From an uncultured Bacteroidota bacterium (GTDB lineage: Bacteria; Bacteroidota; Bacteroidia; Flavobacteriales; Flavobacteriaceae): a stretch of DNA of 64,000 nucleotides. The notes under the pieces are model-generated. The model worked only from the letters and a program-made list of their open reading frames with translations, had not been told where the DNA came from and searched no databases. The DNA lies in the NCBI GenBank assembly GCA_902626585.1, contig CACOGA010000001.1:1-64000 (forward strand), written 5' to 3'. Below, piece by piece: positions 19,574-29,595 of the stretch. Position numbers and translations under genes: made by a program. Position 1 is the first letter of the stretch, and every line of letters starts with the position of its first letter.

Positions 19574-20116
19574 TTAAGCCTGTTTACCTGCTTTTCTTCT
19601 TATTTGCTCACCAACAAATCTGATACCTTTACCTTTGTAAGGTTCAGGCTTTCTAAAAGATCTTATTTTAGCTGCTACCTGTCCAACTAATTGCTTGTCA
19701 TAAGAAGTTAGCTTAATGATTGGATTGGCACCTTTTTCAGAGACTGTTTCGACTTTAACCTCTTGAGCTAAACTCATAACTACACTATGTGAAAAACCAA
19801 GTGCGAGTTCTAGTTTCTGACCCTGAGCAGTTGCTCTATATCCAACACCCACTAATTCTAATTCTTTCGTCCAACCTTCAGAAACCCCAATAACCATATT
19901 ATTTATTAGTGCTCTGTAAAGACCATGCTTTGCCTTGTGTTCTTTAGCCTCAGAGGCTCTTTCAACATTAAGAACACCATCATTCATTTTAACCAATACA
20001 TCCGAAAACTCTTGCTCGATTTCTCCTAGCCTTCCTTTAACAACTATTTTATTGTCAGAAATTTCAACTGAAACTCCTTCAGGTATTGTAATTGGATTAT
20101 TTCCTACTCTAGACAT
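19574..20116 (-). CDS. rplF: 50S ribosomal protein L6
   Basis: L6 (180 residues) sits near the sarcin-ricin loop and the factor-binding site. It has the two tandem L6 domains and the signature [20 protein letters not shown] near the C-terminus, plus [18 protein letters not shown] at the start. It is 14 nt after rpsH. Confidence 0.98.
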   Translation of the reverse strand: MSRVGNNPITIPEGVSVEISDNKIVVKGRLGEIEQEFSDVLVKMNDGVLNVERASEAKEHKAKHGLYRALINNMVIGVSEGWTKELELVGVGYRATAQGQKLELALGFSHSVVMSLAQEVKVETVSEKGANPIIKLTSYDKQLVGQVAAKIRSFRKPEPYKGKGIRFVGEQIRRKAGKQA

Positions 20117-20130
20117 TTTTTTTATTTTTT

Positions 20131-20529
20131 CTAATTAACGTAACAAATTACCTCTCCTCCAACATTTTCATTTCTAGCTTGTTTTGCCGTCATAACACCT
20201 TTTGATGTAGAGACAATGGCAATTCCAAGGCCATTTAAAACCCTTGGCAAATCAGCTGAACCAGTATATTTTCTCAAACCAGGCTTACTGATTCTTGAAA
20301 TGTTAGTAATCACCGACTCATTATTTTCTTTAGTATACTTTAGGGCTATTTTTATGCTTCCCTGAACAGTATCATCTTCAAATTTGTAACTCAAAATATA
20401 TCCTTGATCAAATAATATTTTGGTAATTTCCTTCTTAAGGTTAGAGGCAGGAATTGAGACAACTTTATGATTCGCTCTAATTGCGTTTCTAACTCTTGTT
20501 AAATAATCAGCTATAGGATCTGTATTCAT
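20131..20529 (-). CDS. rpsH: 30S ribosomal protein S8
   Basis: S8 (132 residues) is a primary 16S rRNA binder and, in E. coli, the translational repressor of the spc operon. It starts [20 protein letters not shown] and ends with [31 protein letters not shown], the conserved RNA-binding end. It is 15 nt after rpsN. Confidence 0.98.
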   Translation of the reverse strand: MNTDPIADYLTRVRNAIRANHKVVSIPASNLKKEITKILFDQGYILSYKFEDDTVQGSIKIALKYTKENNESVITNISRISKPGLRKYTGSADLPRVLNGLGIAIVSTSKGVMTAKQARNENVGGEVICYVN

Positions 20530-20544
20530 ATTCTTAATTTTATT

Positions 20545-20814
20545 TTACCAACTAGCTTTTTTTACTCCGGGAATTAAACCCTTATTTGCCATTTCTCTGA
20601 AAAGAACCCTAGAAATACCAAAATTTCTCATGTAGCCTTTTGGTCTACCAGTAAGCTTACATCTGTTATGCATTCTTATAGGGGATGCATTTTTTGGAAG
20701 TTTTTGTAACCCTTCATAGTCACCAGCCTCCTTTAATGATTTTCTCTTTTCAGCATATTTAGCTACAATTTTTGCTCTTTTTACTTCACGAGCTTTCATT
20801 GATTCTTTAGCCAT
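20545..20814 (-). CDS. rpsN: 30S ribosomal protein S14 (zinc-free type)
   Basis: S14 (89 residues) is a 30S head protein. The length and the motif [41 protein letters not shown] identify the long, C-minus class that lacks the zinc-binding cysteine quartet. It is 24 nt downstream of rplE. Confidence 0.98.
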   Translation of the reverse strand: MAKESMKAREVKRAKIVAKYAEKRKSLKEAGDYEGLQKLPKNASPIRMHNRCKLTGRPKGYMRNFGISRVLFREMANKGLIPGVKKASW

Positions 20815-20838
20815 AGTTTTTATTAATTTGTTTTAATT

Positions 20839-21666
20839 TTAATTTTCTTTATTATTTTTTTCACCTTCATCTGTTTCAGGAGTTTCCTCTACATCAGCTT
20901 TAGCCTCAGGTGTTTCTTCTGCAACAGCCTCAGGAGTTTCATCTACATCAGCTTCAGCTTCAGGAGTTTCCTCTGCAACGGCCTCAGCCTCAGGAGTTTC
21001 TTCTGCAACAGCCTCAGGAGTTTCTTCTGCAACGGCCTCAGCCTCAGGAGTTTCCTCTGCAACAGTTTCGTTAACTGGGGGTTTATTCTCTGCTTTTGGT
21101 CTCTCATTAGCTTCGCTTTTTTTCATGAAGGGTAAACCTAATTCACTTAATAGCTGCATAGCTTCAGTATCAGTATTTGCACTTGTCACAAAAGTTATGT
21201 CCATTCCTGAAATCTTATTGATCTTATCAATATTAATTTCAGGAAAAATAATTTGCTCAGTAACACCTAAGTTGTAGTTACCTCTTCCATCAAATCCAGT
21301 ACTTTTAACTCCGTTAAAATCTCTAACTCTGGGAAGAGCAGTTGTTACAAATCTGTCAAGAAACTCATACATTCTTTCACCTCTTAAAGTTACCTTCACT
21401 CCAACTGGCATTCCTTTTCTAAGCTTAAACGACGCAACGTCTTTTTTTGACATCGTTGCAATAGCTTTTTGACCTGAAATATCAGTAACTTCATTCAAAG
21501 CGTGATCGATAAGCTTTTTGTCATTAACAGCAGCACCAACTCCTTTCGATATAACAATCTTCTGAAGCTTTGGCACCTGCATAACATTGTCATAACTAAA
21601 TTCTTTTAACAACCTAGAGACAATATTACTCTTATATTCCTTTTTTAACCTTGGTATATAACTCAT
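20839..21666 (-). CDS. rplE: 50S ribosomal protein L5 with a 95-residue acidic tail
   Basis: Residues 1-180 are a normal L5 (5S rRNA and P-tRNA contact): [56 protein letters not shown]. The family usually stops near residue 180-185. Here residues 181-275 form an extension of Glu, Thr, Pro and Ala, with repeats of [10 protein letters not shown] and EETPEAVA (202-265) and a charged end, GEKNNKEN. The tail probably protrudes from the 50S central protuberance; its role is unknown. Frame and stop are intact and rpsN follows in order. Confidence 0.96.
   Translation of the reverse strand: MSYIPRLKKEYKSNIVSRLLKEFSYDNVMQVPKLQKIVISKGVGAAVNDKKLIDHALNEVTDISGQKAIATMSKKDVASFKLRKGMPVGVKVTLRGERMYEFLDRFVTTALPRVRDFNGVKSTGFDGRGNYNLGVTEQIIFPEINIDKINKISGMDITFVTSANTDTEAMQLLSELGLPFMKKSEANERPKAENKPPVNETVAEETPEAEAVAEETPEAVAEETPEAEAVAEETPEAEADVDETPEAVAEETPEAKADVEETPETDEGEKNNKEN
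20872..21063 (-). repeat. Imperfect tandem repeat encoding EETPEA units in rplE
   Basis: The DNA for L5 residues 202-265 is built of 24-30-nt units encoding [18 protein letters not shown] and relatives ([14 protein letters not shown]). All unit lengths are multiples of three. The repeats are less uniform than those in rplQ but have a similar acidic Pro/Ala composition. Confidence 0.9.
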
Positions 21667-21668
21667 AA

Positions 21669-21983
21669 CTATAATACTTCGTCAGATTTTTTTGAATATC
21701 TGACTTTTTTATCTTTTTCAATTTTAAAACCAACTCTGGTTGGCTGACCATCAGAGGTAATTAGGGATATATTAGATATATCAATGGATAACTCCATTTC
21801 GGTAATACCCCCCTTTGGATTATTTGCATTTGGTTTATTATGTTTTTTAACTAAATTAACCCCTTCAACGATTGCTCTATTTTTATCAGCAAATATCCGT
21901 AGGACTTTTCCTTGGATTCCTTTTTGATTTCCAGCAATTACTTTAACTATATCCCCTGTTTTAATTTTTAATTTCCTTCTCAT
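21669..21983 (-). CDS. rplX: 50S ribosomal protein L24
   Basis: L24 (104 residues) initiates 50S assembly near the exit tunnel. The KOW motif [20 protein letters not shown] is at 8-27, followed by [16 protein letters not shown] and [18 protein letters not shown]. It is 2 nt upstream of rplE. Confidence 0.98.
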   Translation of the reverse strand: MRRKLKIKTGDIVKVIAGNQKGIQGKVLRIFADKNRAIVEGVNLVKKHNKPNANNPKGGITEMELSIDISNISLITSDGQPTRVGFKIEKDKKVRYSKKSDEVL

Positions 21984-21992
21984 ATAATATTT

Positions 21993-22361
21993 TTAAAGCA
22001 CTTCAGGAGCTAGTGATACAATTTTCATAAACTTCTTATCTCTAAGTTCTCTTGCTACAGGACCAAAAACTCTGGTACCTTTCATTTCACCCGAGGCATC
22101 CAATAATACACATGCGTTGTCATCAAATCTTATGTATGAACCGTCTTTTCTTCTTACCTCTTTCGTTGTTCTAACTACTACGGCAGGAGAAACGGCACCT
22201 TTTTTTACCATTCCGTTAGGCGTGGCTGATTTAACAGAAACAACTATTTTGTCTCCGATAGAAGCATATCTCCTCTTTGTACCTCCAAGGACTCTAATGG
22301 TTAGAACTTCCTTGGCACCAGTATTATCAGCAACTTTTAATCTTGATTCTTGTTGTAACAT
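21993..22361 (-). CDS. rplN: 50S ribosomal protein L14
   Basis: L14 (122 residues) forms intersubunit bridges with 16S rRNA and is the docking site of the RsfS silencing factor. It begins [20 protein letters not shown] and contains the signature [15 protein letters not shown] and [20 protein letters not shown]. It is 2 nt after rpsQ. Confidence 0.98.
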   Translation of the reverse strand: MLQQESRLKVADNTGAKEVLTIRVLGGTKRRYASIGDKIVVSVKSATPNGMVKKGAVSPAVVVRTTKEVRRKDGSYIRFDDNACVLLDASGEMKGTRVFGPVARELRDKKFMKIVSLAPEVL

Positions 22362-22363
22362 AA

Positions 22364-22621
22364 TTATTTAGCTCTTTCAATTATTTCTACTAATCTCCAA
22401 CATTTAGACCTACTTAGTGGTCTTGTCTCCATGATCTTAACTCTGTCTCCGATATTGCAATCATTTTTTTCATCATGAGCAACATATTTTTTGGTTTTCA
22501 ATACGAATTTTCCGTACATCGGGTGCTTCACCTTTTTAACCTCAGAAACCACAATAGACTTCTGCATTTTGTTACTTGTTACAACCCCAATTCTTTCTTT
22601 TCTTAAATTTCTTTTTTCCAT
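22364..22621 (-). CDS. rpsQ: 30S ribosomal protein S17
   Basis: S17 is an OB-fold 16S rRNA binder; here 85 residues, [20 protein letters not shown], then [20 protein letters not shown] and [20 protein letters not shown]. The frame extends two codons to a TTG at 22627, but the ATG at 22621 gives the family N-terminus and is preferred. It is 16 nt after rpmC. Confidence 0.97.
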   Translation of the reverse strand: MEKRNLRKERIGVVTSNKMQKSIVVSEVKKVKHPMYGKFVLKTKKYVAHDEKNDCNIGDRVKIMETRPLSRSKCWRLVEIIERAK

Positions 22622-22637
22622 ATTCAAATAGAATAAA

Positions 22638-22829
22638 TTATTTATTGTCTCTTTTGTTTAATTCAGTCATTATTCTGGCTATAGATTTTCTTACAGTTTT
22701 GATCTGAATTGGATTTTCCAATGGAGACACTGCATGAGCCATCTTAAGCTCACTGTACTTTTTCTTATTTTCAACGAGCTGTTCATTAAGCTCTTCATTT
22801 GATAATTTTATTACTTCTTGTTGCTTCAT
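22638..22829 (-). CDS. rpmC: 50S ribosomal protein L29
   Basis: L29 sits at the exit tunnel next to L23 and contacts SRP and trigger factor. The longest frame starts inside rplP (22862), but ATG 22829 gives [20 protein letters not shown], the normal start, 10 nt after the rplP stop, and a protein of 63 residues. The sequence [33 protein letters not shown] is the family core. Confidence 0.96.
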   Translation of the reverse strand: MKQQEVIKLSNEELNEQLVENKKKYSELKMAHAVSPLENPIQIKTVRKSIARIMTELNKRDNK

Positions 22830-22839
22830 ATAACAATTT

Positions 22840-23259
22840 TTACGCTTCGTAATCCCTGGCAATTATAAATTTTGTTTTTACAGGCAGCTTTTGTGCAGCA
22901 AGCCTTAGTGCCTCTTTAGCTATATCAAGTGGGACACCACCGACTTCAAATAAAATTCTACCCGGTTTTACAACAGCAGCCCAATATTCAACAGCACCTT
23001 TTCCTTTACCCATACGAACCTCTAATGGCTTCTTTGTTATCGGCTTATCTGGAAAAATTTTAATCCAAAGTTGACCTTCCCTTTTCATATATCTTGTTGC
23101 TGCAATCCTGGCAGCTTCAATCTGTCTTGAAGTTAAAAAATTAGAATCAAGGGATTTTATACCAAACATTCCGTTAGAAAGCCTGTGACCTCTTCCAGAA
23201 TTACCCTTCATTCTTCCTTTTTGAACCTTACGATATTTTGTTTTTTTCGGTTGTAACAT
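22840..23259 (-). CDS. rplP: 50S ribosomal protein L16
   Basis: L16 (139 residues) organises the A-site side of the peptidyl-transferase region. It begins [20 protein letters not shown] and contains [20 protein letters not shown] and [20 protein letters not shown], the segment carrying the Arg81-type residue that is hydroxylated in some bacteria. It is 6 nt after rpsC. Confidence 0.98.
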   Translation of the reverse strand: MLQPKKTKYRKVQKGRMKGNSGRGHRLSNGMFGIKSLDSNFLTSRQIEAARIAATRYMKREGQLWIKIFPDKPITKKPLEVRMGKGKGAVEYWAAVVKPGRILFEVGGVPLDIAKEALRLAAQKLPVKTKFIIARDYEA

Positions 23260-23265
23260 CTTTGA

Positions 23266-23961
23266 TTAATTTCTTTTTCTTCTGTTATTTTTACCTTGTT
23301 TTTTTGAAAGACCTACAAGTGGATTTAAATCTCTTTTACCATAAACTTCTCCCTTCATAATCCAGACTTTAACACCAATTCTTCCATAAGTAGTATGTGC
23401 TTCAACCATAGCATAATCAATATCTGCCCTAAAAGTGGATAAAGGAATTCTCCCTTCTTTGTAATGTTCACTTCTAGCCATTTCCGCACCATTTAGTCTA
23501 CCGCTTATTTGAATCTTAATGCCTTCTGCATTCATCCTAATAGAGGCAGCGATAGCCATCTTAATTGCTCTTTTATAAGAAATCCTGTTTTCAATTTGTC
23601 TTGCTACGCTTGATGCAACAAGGAATGCGTCCAACTCTGGTCTTTTTATTTCATAAATATTCAACTGAATATCCTTGGATGTGATCTTTTTTAGTTCTTC
23701 TTTTAATTTATCAACTTCTTGACCTCCTTTTCCGATAATAATTCCAGGTCTGGCAGTTGTAATAGTGACAGTAACAATCTTTAAAGTTCTTTCAATAATT
23801 ACTCTTGAAATACTTGCTTTGGCTAGTCGAGCATGAACATACTTTCTAATTTTCTGATCTTCAGCTAATTTATCTCCATAATCATTGCCACCATACCAAT
23901 TAGATTCCCATCCTCTAATGATACCAATTCTATTCCCTATTGGATTTGTTTTTTGTCCCAT
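23266..23961 (-). CDS. rpsC: 30S ribosomal protein S3
   Basis: S3 (231 residues) lines the mRNA entry channel. It shows the N-terminal [19 protein letters not shown], a KH type-2 domain with [19 protein letters not shown] (about residues 77-95) and the C-terminal [20 protein letters not shown]. The basic C-terminal end ([12 protein letters not shown]) is typical. It is 4 nt after rplV. Confidence 0.98.
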   Translation of the reverse strand: MGQKTNPIGNRIGIIRGWESNWYGGNDYGDKLAEDQKIRKYVHARLAKASISRVIIERTLKIVTVTITTARPGIIIGKGGQEVDKLKEELKKITSKDIQLNIYEIKRPELDAFLVASSVARQIENRISYKRAIKMAIAASIRMNAEGIKIQISGRLNGAEMARSEHYKEGRIPLSTFRADIDYAMVEAHTTYGRIGVKVWIMKGEVYGKRDLNPLVGLSKKQGKNNRRKRN

Positions 23962-23965
23962 TTAA

Positions 23966-24352
23966 TTACTTATTATCTTTTGTATTCAACACAATAGTCA
24001 CATGATTAGACCTTTTCCTAATTCTGTGTGCCCTTCCTTGTGGAGCTGTTCTAATTCTTTTTAACATTGTAGCACTATCAACTTTAATCTCATGGATATA
24101 TAGGTTAGCGTCTTCTATGTTAGCATCTTTATTTTTTGCTTGCCAGTTTGAAATTGCAGACATTAATAACTTTTCAAGTTTTCTTGATGCCTCTTTTTGG
24201 CTAAACCTGAAAATATCTAATGCCTGTTCAACATCTTTACCTCTTACCAAATCAGCAACAATCCTCATTTTTCTAGGGGAAGTAGGGCAGTTGTTAAGCT
24301 TTGCAATCGCCAAATTATTATTGTCTTTAATATTTTCTTTAGTAACAGCCAT
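23966..24352 (-). CDS. rplV: 50S ribosomal protein L22
   Basis: L22 (128 residues) lines the nascent-peptide tunnel. The core NCPTSPRKMRIVADLVRGKD and the tunnel hairpin region KRIRTAPQGRAHRIRKRSNH are present; the latter is where macrolide-resistance changes map in other bacteria, and it looks unaltered. It is 6 nt after rpsS. Confidence 0.98.
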   Translation of the reverse strand: MAVTKENIKDNNNLAIAKLNNCPTSPRKMRIVADLVRGKDVEQALDIFRFSQKEASRKLEKLLMSAISNWQAKNKDANIEDANLYIHEIKVDSATMLKRIRTAPQGRAHRIRKRSNHVTIVLNTKDNK

Positions 24353-24358
24353 AGTTTT

Positions 24359-24637
24359 CTATTTTTTTCCCTTGTTTTTAGCTCCTGCGTGACCTCTAAA
24401 AGATCTGGTAGGAGAGAATTCACCTAATTTATGTCCAACCATATTTTCTGTTATGTAAACCGGTATAAATTGCCTTCCATTATGAACGGCAATAGTTTGA
24501 CCTACAAAATCTGGTGTAATCATACTTGCTCTTGACCAAGTTTTTATAACAGTCTTTTTATTGTCCTGAATATTTTTTTCCACCTTACGGTTTAATTTAT
24601 AATGGACGTAAGGTCCTTTTTTTAATGATCTAGACAT
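24359..24637 (-). CDS. rpsS: 30S ribosomal protein S19
   Basis: S19 (92 residues) is a 30S head protein forming bridges to the 50S with S13. It begins [19 protein letters not shown] and has the signature [32 protein letters not shown]. It is 2 nt after rplB. Confidence 0.98.
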   Translation of the reverse strand: MSRSLKKGPYVHYKLNRKVEKNIQDNKKTVIKTWSRASMITPDFVGQTIAVHNGRQFIPVYITENMVGHKLGEFSPTRSFRGHAGAKNKGKK

Positions 24638-24639
24638 AA

Positions 24640-25464
24640 TTATTTATTTCTTCGTTCGATAATATATTTATTACTTTCTTTTGTTTTAGATCTAGTCCTA
24701 AATCCTTTGGCAGGGATACCTTTTCTTGATCTTGGGTGTCCTCCAGATGCTCTTCCTTCACCACCTCCCATTGGATGATCAACAGGGTTCATCGCAACCG
24801 GTCTTGTTCTTGGTCTTCTGCCTAACCATCTTGTTCTTCCGGCTTTTCCAGAAACCGTCAATTGATGGTCAGAATTGGAGACCACACCAATCGTTGCAAA
24901 ACAATTACTTAAAACTAATCTGGTTTCTCCAGACGGCAATTTGATAGTGGTAAACTTACCTTCTCTTGCCATTAATTGTGCATATGATCCAGCACTTCTA
25001 GCTAAAGTTGCACCTTTTCCAGGTCTCATTTCAATACATGAAATAACAGTACCTAGTGGTATACTTGAAAGTGGCATGGCATTACCAGTATCAGGTGATA
25101 CAGACTGACCCGAAACAATTTTCTGACCAACTTTCATACCCTTTTGAGCAATAATGTATCGCTTTTCTTTGTCGGTGTATGTGACTAGTGCTATGAACGC
25201 AGATCTATTCGGATCATATTCGATAGAAGTTACTTCACCAACTACATCAAACTTATCTCTTTTAAAATCAATAACTCTGTATCTTCTTTTATGGCCTCCA
25301 CCTTTGTACCTCATGGTCATTCTTCCCTGATTATTTCTTCCACCACTTTTTTTCATTGGCTTCAGTAGGGACTTTTCAGGTTTAGACGTGGTAACCTCAG
25401 AATATTCATTAACTATTCTAAATCTTTGCCCTGGGGTTATTGGTTTTAATTTTCTTACTGACAT
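24640..25464 (-). CDS. rplB: 50S ribosomal protein L2
   Basis: L2 (274 residues) is needed for subunit association and peptidyl transfer. The N-terminal [40 protein letters not shown] and the C-terminal [20 protein letters not shown] (containing the conserved His) followed by [15 protein letters not shown] are intact. It is 11 nt after rplW. Confidence 0.98.
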   Translation of the reverse strand: MSVRKLKPITPGQRFRIVNEYSEVTTSKPEKSLLKPMKKSGGRNNQGRMTMRYKGGGHKRRYRVIDFKRDKFDVVGEVTSIEYDPNRSAFIALVTYTDKEKRYIIAQKGMKVGQKIVSGQSVSPDTGNAMPLSSIPLGTVISCIEMRPGKGATLARSAGSYAQLMAREGKFTTIKLPSGETRLVLSNCFATIGVVSNSDHQLTVSGKAGRTRWLGRRPRTRPVAMNPVDHPMGGGEGRASGGHPRSRKGIPAKGFRTRSKTKESNKYIIERRNK

Positions 25465-25475
25465 TATCTTAAATT

Positions 25476-25766
25476 TTAAGCGTTTGCGTATAAATCAATT
25501 GATTCTCCATCGGCTAACTGCACAATTGCTTTTTTAATAGCGTTTGTCTTTCCATACTGAATTCCAGCTTTTGTGTATCTGATTCTTCTGTCGGATCTAA
25601 CATTTATAGTTCTAACCTTTTCAACCTTCACTCCATAAGAGGATTCAATAGCTTTTTTAATTTCAACTTTATTAGCTGAATTAGCAACCTGAAAAGTGTA
25701 ACAGTTATTTAATTCGCTATCATTAGTAGCTTTTTCAGTAATAATTGGTTTAATCAAAAGACTCAT
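25476..25766 (-). CDS. rplW: 50S ribosomal protein L23
   Basis: L23 (96 residues) at the tunnel exit docks trigger factor and [23 protein letters not shown], the helix [20 protein letters not shown] and [20 protein letters not shown] identify it. It is 2 nt after rplD. Confidence 0.97.
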   Translation of the reverse strand: MSLLIKPIITEKATNDSELNNCYTFQVANSANKVEIKKAIESSYGVKVEKVRTINVRSDRRIRYTKAGIQYGKTNAIKKAIVQLADGESIDLYANA

Positions 25767-25768
25767 AA

Positions 25769-26398
25769 TTATTTACTTAAATTTTCATTTATACTTAATA
25801 AAGAGCTCTCTGAGATAATAAGTTCTTTAGCATTTAATATTTTATAAGTGCTTATTTCTGAACTAGTTACAACCTCAGAACCCTTAAAATTTCGCGATGA
25901 CAAATATACATTATTATTTGGTGCACCAAATACAATAAGGGATTTTTTGTCTTCGACATTTAAGGCCTTTAAAACATCAATAAACATCTTTGTTTTTGGA
26001 GCTTTAAAGTCAAAATCTTCAATAACTTTGATAGCCTTATCCTTAGCTTTTAATGTTAGTGCAGATTTTCTTGCTAATTTTTTTAGTTTTTTATTGAGTT
26101 TAACCTCATAATCTCTTGGTCTCGGACCAAATATTCTTCCTCCACCTCTGAATATACCAGATTTTATACTACCAGCACGGGCTGTTCCTGTACCTTTCTG
26201 TCTTTTAATCTTTCTTGTACTTCCTTTAATATCTGCTCTTTCTTTTGCCTTGTGAGTACCTTGCCTTTGGTTAGCCAGATATTGTTTTACATCTAGATAT
26301 AATGCATGCTCATTAGGCTCAACAGAAAAAATTTCCTTAGGAAGAGTTACTTCTCTACCAGTTTCTTTACCTTTTGAATTTAATACCGCTAATTTCAT
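25769..26398 (-). CDS. rplD: 50S ribosomal protein L4
   Basis: L4 (209 residues) reaches into the exit tunnel and, in E. coli, autoregulates the S10 operon. The tunnel loop GSTRKIKRQKGTGTARAGSI, then RGGGRIFGPRPRDYEVKLNK, is present, and the N-terminal VKQYLANQRQGTHKAKERAD is typical. Its ATG overlaps the rplC stop by one base (TAATG). Whether it regulates its own operon here is unknown. Confidence 0.98.
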   Translation of the reverse strand: MKLAVLNSKGKETGREVTLPKEIFSVEPNEHALYLDVKQYLANQRQGTHKAKERADIKGSTRKIKRQKGTGTARAGSIKSGIFRGGGRIFGPRPRDYEVKLNKKLKKLARKSALTLKAKDKAIKVIEDFDFKAPKTKMFIDVLKALNVEDKKSLIVFGAPNNNVYLSSRNFKGSEVVTSSEISTYKILNAKELIISESSLLSINENLSK

Positions 26399-27015
26399 TA
26401 CTTCTGTATTATTACATAAGAGTTTTTATGACCTGGAACACATCCTTTAACAAGTAAAAGATTTTTCTCAGGCATAACCTTTAAAACTCTTAAATTCATA
26501 ACTTTAACTTTCTCTCCGCCCATTCTACCTGCCATTTTCATTCCTTTGAAAACCCGTGCAGGATATGATGCTGCACCGATAGAACCTGGGGCTCTTAATC
26601 GGTTGTGTTGCCCGTGTGTTGCTTGACCGACTCCAGCAAAGCCATGTCTTTTCACAACACCCTGAAATCCTTTTCCTTTTGAAATCCCTGAAACATCAAC
26701 AAATTCTCCCTCCTCAAAATGATCTACACCTACAGTGTCTCCCAAGTTCAGATCCTGATCAAAACCTTGAAATTCTACCACTTTTATTTTTGCAACTGTC
26801 CCAGCTTTTTTAGCATGACCTTTAGCTGCTTTGGTAGTACTTTTCTCTGTCTTGTCATCGAAACCTAATTGAACAGCTTTGTAGCCATCAACTTCTTCAG
26901 TTCTGACTTGGGTAACAATACAAGGACCGGCTTCAATGACAGTACACGGAACATTTTTTCCGTTTTCATCGAAAATACTGGTCATTCCTACTTTTTTTCC
27001 TATTAACCCAGACAT
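26398..27015 (-). CDS. rplC: 50S ribosomal protein L3
   Basis: L3 (205 residues) reaches close to the peptidyl-transferase centre. Signatures are [19 protein letters not shown] and [31 protein letters not shown], including the Gln that is methylated by PrmB in other bacteria. Upstream is the unusually long 129-nt gap to rpsJ with a possible small ORF. Confidence 0.98.
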   Translation of the reverse strand: MSGLIGKKVGMTSIFDENGKNVPCTVIEAGPCIVTQVRTEEVDGYKAVQLGFDDKTEKSTTKAAKGHAKKAGTVAKIKVVEFQGFDQDLNLGDTVGVDHFEEGEFVDVSGISKGKGFQGVVKRHGFAGVGQATHGQHNRLRAPGSIGAASYPARVFKGMKMAGRMGGEKVKVMNLRVLKVMPEKNLLLVKGCVPGHKNSYVIIQK

Positions 27016-27034
27016 AATTTTTATTTTTTCTTTT

Positions 27035-27115
27035 TTACTCTAAAAAATTAGGGTCAAAATAATTTAACCCTAAATTATTTTTCTCCATTTTTCCTTCGCG
27101 AAACGCTCCGGACAT
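27035..27115 (-). CDS. Possible 26-codon ORF between rpsJ and rplC
   Basis: The minus strand reads ATG at 27115 through TAA at 27035: [20 protein letters not shown], then DPNFLE. The start lies 29 nt after the rpsJ stop and the stop 19 nt before the rplC ATG, fitting the tight spacing of the operon. The first eight codons are GC-richer than surrounding spacer DNA (TCC GGA GCG TTT CGC GAA GGA), unlike the A/T-rich gaps elsewhere. I know no named family for it. It could be a real small protein, a leader peptide controlling L3-L4-L23 expression, or a chance ORF over an RNA structure. Confidence 0.4.
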   Translation of the reverse strand: MSGAFREGKMEKNNLGLNYFDPNFLE

Positions 27116-27144
27116 GTTAAACCAGAATTAACTGGCAGGTAATA

Positions 27145-27450
27145 TTATACCTTAATTTCTACTTCAACTCCACTCGGCAACTCTAACTTCATTAATGCAT
27201 CAATTGTTTTCGAAGAGGTACTGTAAATATCCAATAATCTCTTGTAAGAACTCAACTGAAATTGCTCTCTTGACTTCTTATTCACATGAGGTGATCTCAA
27301 AACAGTAAAAAGTTTTTTATGAGTTGGTAATGGAATTGGTCCAGTTACCACAGCACCTGTACTTTTAACTGTTTTTACAATCTTTTCAGCGGAATTATCC
27401 ACTAAACTATGATCATAAGATTTTAATTTTATTCTAATTTTTTGACTCAT
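27145..27450 (-). CDS. rpsJ: 30S ribosomal protein S10
   Basis: S10 (101 residues) is a 30S head protein that also binds NusB in antitermination. [40 protein letters not shown] and [20 protein letters not shown] identify it. It follows fusA by 10 nt; tuf, which sits here in many Proteobacteria, is absent, as is usual in Bacteroidota. Confidence 0.98.
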   Translation of the reverse strand: MSQKIRIKLKSYDHSLVDNSAEKIVKTVKSTGAVVTGPIPLPTHKKLFTVLRSPHVNKKSREQFQLSSYKRLLDIYSTSSKTIDALMKLELPSGVEVEIKV

Positions 27451-27460
27451 CTTTTTCTAA

Positions 27461-29590
27461 TTAAGAATCAATAGATCCATTTGCTTTTTTGATAACCTCC
27501 TCTGAAACATTAGATGGCGTAGCAGCATAGTGAGAAAACTCCATTGTTGAAGTTGCTCTACCTGATGATAGTGTTCTCAATGATGTAACATAGCCAAACA
27601 TTTCAGAAAGCGGCACATCAGCTTTAACAACTTTTGAACCAGCACGATCTCCCATATCGTTAACCTGACCCCTTCTTCTGTTTAAGTCTCCAACTATATC
27701 ACCCATATTTTCTTCAGGGGTTAATACCTCAAGCTTCATAATAGGCTCCATAATAACAAACTTGGCTAACCTGGCAGCATTTTTAAAACCAATCTTAGCA
27801 GCAAGCTCAAACGATAATTGATCTGAATCAACATCATGATAAGAGCCATCGTTAAGTGTAACTTTCATTGAATCTACTTCGTATCCAGCTAATGGTCCAT
27901 TCTGCATAGCCATTTTAAATCCTTTTTCAACAGATGGGATAAATTCTTTAGGTACATTTCCACCTTTTATATTGGAAACAAACTCTAAACCTTGCTTACC
28001 TTCATCAGCAGGTTCAACAGTGAAAGCTATATCTGCAAATTTACCTCTACCACCAGATTGTTTTTTATATACTTCTCGGTGGTCTGCTTTTAGAGTGATT
28101 GCTTCTTTATACTCAACCATTGGTTCACCTTCATTAACCTCCACCTTAAATTCTCTTTTTAATCTATCAACGATGATATCTAAGTGAAGCTCACCCATAC
28201 CTGAAATAATAGTCTGTCCAGAGGCTTCATCAGTTCTTACAGTGAATGTAGGATCTTCCTCAGAGAGCTTAGCTAAGGCCATTCCTAATTTATCAACATC
28301 AGCTTTAGTCTTAGCCTCTACAGCTATACCAATAACTGGATCTGGAAAATCCATGCTCTCCAGTACAATTGGTGCTTTTTCTGAGGTTAAACTGTCACCT
28401 GTTTTAATGTCTTTGAATCCCACCGCAGCTCCGATATCTCCAGCCTCGATTAAATCAATAGCATTTTGTTTATTAGAATGCATTTGATAGATTCTAGAAA
28501 TTCTTTCTTTTTTACCTGATCTGTTATTTAATACATATGAACCAGCAGGAAGTTTACCAGAGTATACTCTAAAAAATGCAAGCCTACCAACAAATGGGTC
28601 AGTTGCAATTTTGAATGCTAATGCTGCAAATGGTTCTTCCACAGATGGCTTTCTGGAAATTTCTTCTTGATTATCAGGGTTTGTTCCGATAATCGCATCT
28701 TTATCTATAGGGGAAGGTAAATATCTGCATACCGCATCTAACAGAAATTGAACACCTTTGTTTTTGAACGCTGAACCACATATCATTGGTATAATTGCCA
28801 TGTCCATTACGGCAGCACGCAGAGCGTTGTGAATTTCTTCTTCTGTTATTGAATCCTCATCTTCCATATACTTTTCAAGGAGATCATCATCATATGACGC
28901 AACTTCTTCGATGAGTAAGCCTCTGTATTTTTTTGCCTCTTCTTTAAGATTATCTGGGATCTCTACGACATCAAAAGTTGAGCCCATTGATTCTTCATGC
29001 CAAATAATTGCTCTATTTTTTATTAAATCAACAATTCCCTTGAAATCAGCTTCCTCACCGATCGGTAAAACAATTTGAACTGCATTTGAACCTAACATTT
29101 CTTTTACCTGTTTACAAACCATAGAGAAATTAGAACCTTGCCTGTCCATTTTATTTACAAATCCGATTCTGGGAACTTTGTAATTATCAGCAAGTCTCCA
29201 ATTCGTTTCTGACTGTGGCTCTACACCATCGACAGCACTAAATAGAAACACGAGACCATCTAATACACGAAGAGATCTGTTTACCTCAACGGTGAAATCC
29301 ACGTGACCTGGTGTGTCAATTATATTAAAGTGATAGCCCTTAGAATCGTCATTCTTTTTTCCATTGTCAGTTGGAAAATCCCAAGTACAAGTAGTAGCAG
29401 CAGATGTGATTGTAATACCCCTTTCCTGTTCTTGTTCCATCCAATCCATTGTGGCAGCACCATCATGAACTTCACCAATTTTATGAGATACACCAGTATA
29501 ATAAAGTATTCTTTCAGTAGTTGTAGTTTTTCCTGCATCAATGTGAGCAGCAATACCAATATTACGAGTATATTTTAAATCTCTTGCCAT
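27461..29590 (-). CDS. fusA: Elongation factor G
   Basis: EF-G (709 residues) drives translocation and, with RRF, ribosome recycling. The G domain has AHIDAGKT (15-22), the switch region [23 protein letters not shown] and VNKMDRQG. Domains II-V follow, ending with [20 protein letters not shown] and SHYA. It is 5 nt after rpsG. The four-gene rpsL-rpsG-fusA-rpsJ order joins str to S10 without a break. Confidence 0.98.
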   Translation of the reverse strand: MARDLKYTRNIGIAAHIDAGKTTTTERILYYTGVSHKIGEVHDGAATMDWMEQEQERGITITSAATTCTWDFPTDNGKKNDDSKGYHFNIIDTPGHVDFTVEVNRSLRVLDGLVFLFSAVDGVEPQSETNWRLADNYKVPRIGFVNKMDRQGSNFSMVCKQVKEMLGSNAVQIVLPIGEEADFKGIVDLIKNRAIIWHEESMGSTFDVVEIPDNLKEEAKKYRGLLIEEVASYDDDLLEKYMEDEDSITEEEIHNALRAAVMDMAIIPMICGSAFKNKGVQFLLDAVCRYLPSPIDKDAIIGTNPDNQEEISRKPSVEEPFAALAFKIATDPFVGRLAFFRVYSGKLPAGSYVLNNRSGKKERISRIYQMHSNKQNAIDLIEAGDIGAAVGFKDIKTGDSLTSEKAPIVLESMDFPDPVIGIAVEAKTKADVDKLGMALAKLSEEDPTFTVRTDEASGQTIISGMGELHLDIIVDRLKREFKVEVNEGEPMVEYKEAITLKADHREVYKKQSGGRGKFADIAFTVEPADEGKQGLEFVSNIKGGNVPKEFIPSVEKGFKMAMQNGPLAGYEVDSMKVTLNDGSYHDVDSDQLSFELAAKIGFKNAARLAKFVIMEPIMKLEVLTPEENMGDIVGDLNRRRGQVNDMGDRAGSKVVKADVPLSEMFGYVTSLRTLSSGRATSTMEFSHYAATPSNVSEEVIKKANGSIDS

Positions 29591-29595
29591 TTGAA

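Noticed and set aside
27048-27073. Inverted repeat TTAGGGT/ACCCTAA as a terminator inside the S10 operon
   Set aside because: The loop is 12 nt, the outer arms mismatch, and there is no T run on the minus strand directly after it. It would also cut off all downstream ribosomal genes.
27451-27460. Missing tuf gene between fusA and rpsJ as an anomaly
   Set aside because: tuf lies elsewhere in Bacteroidota, so the direct fusA-rpsJ junction is normal.
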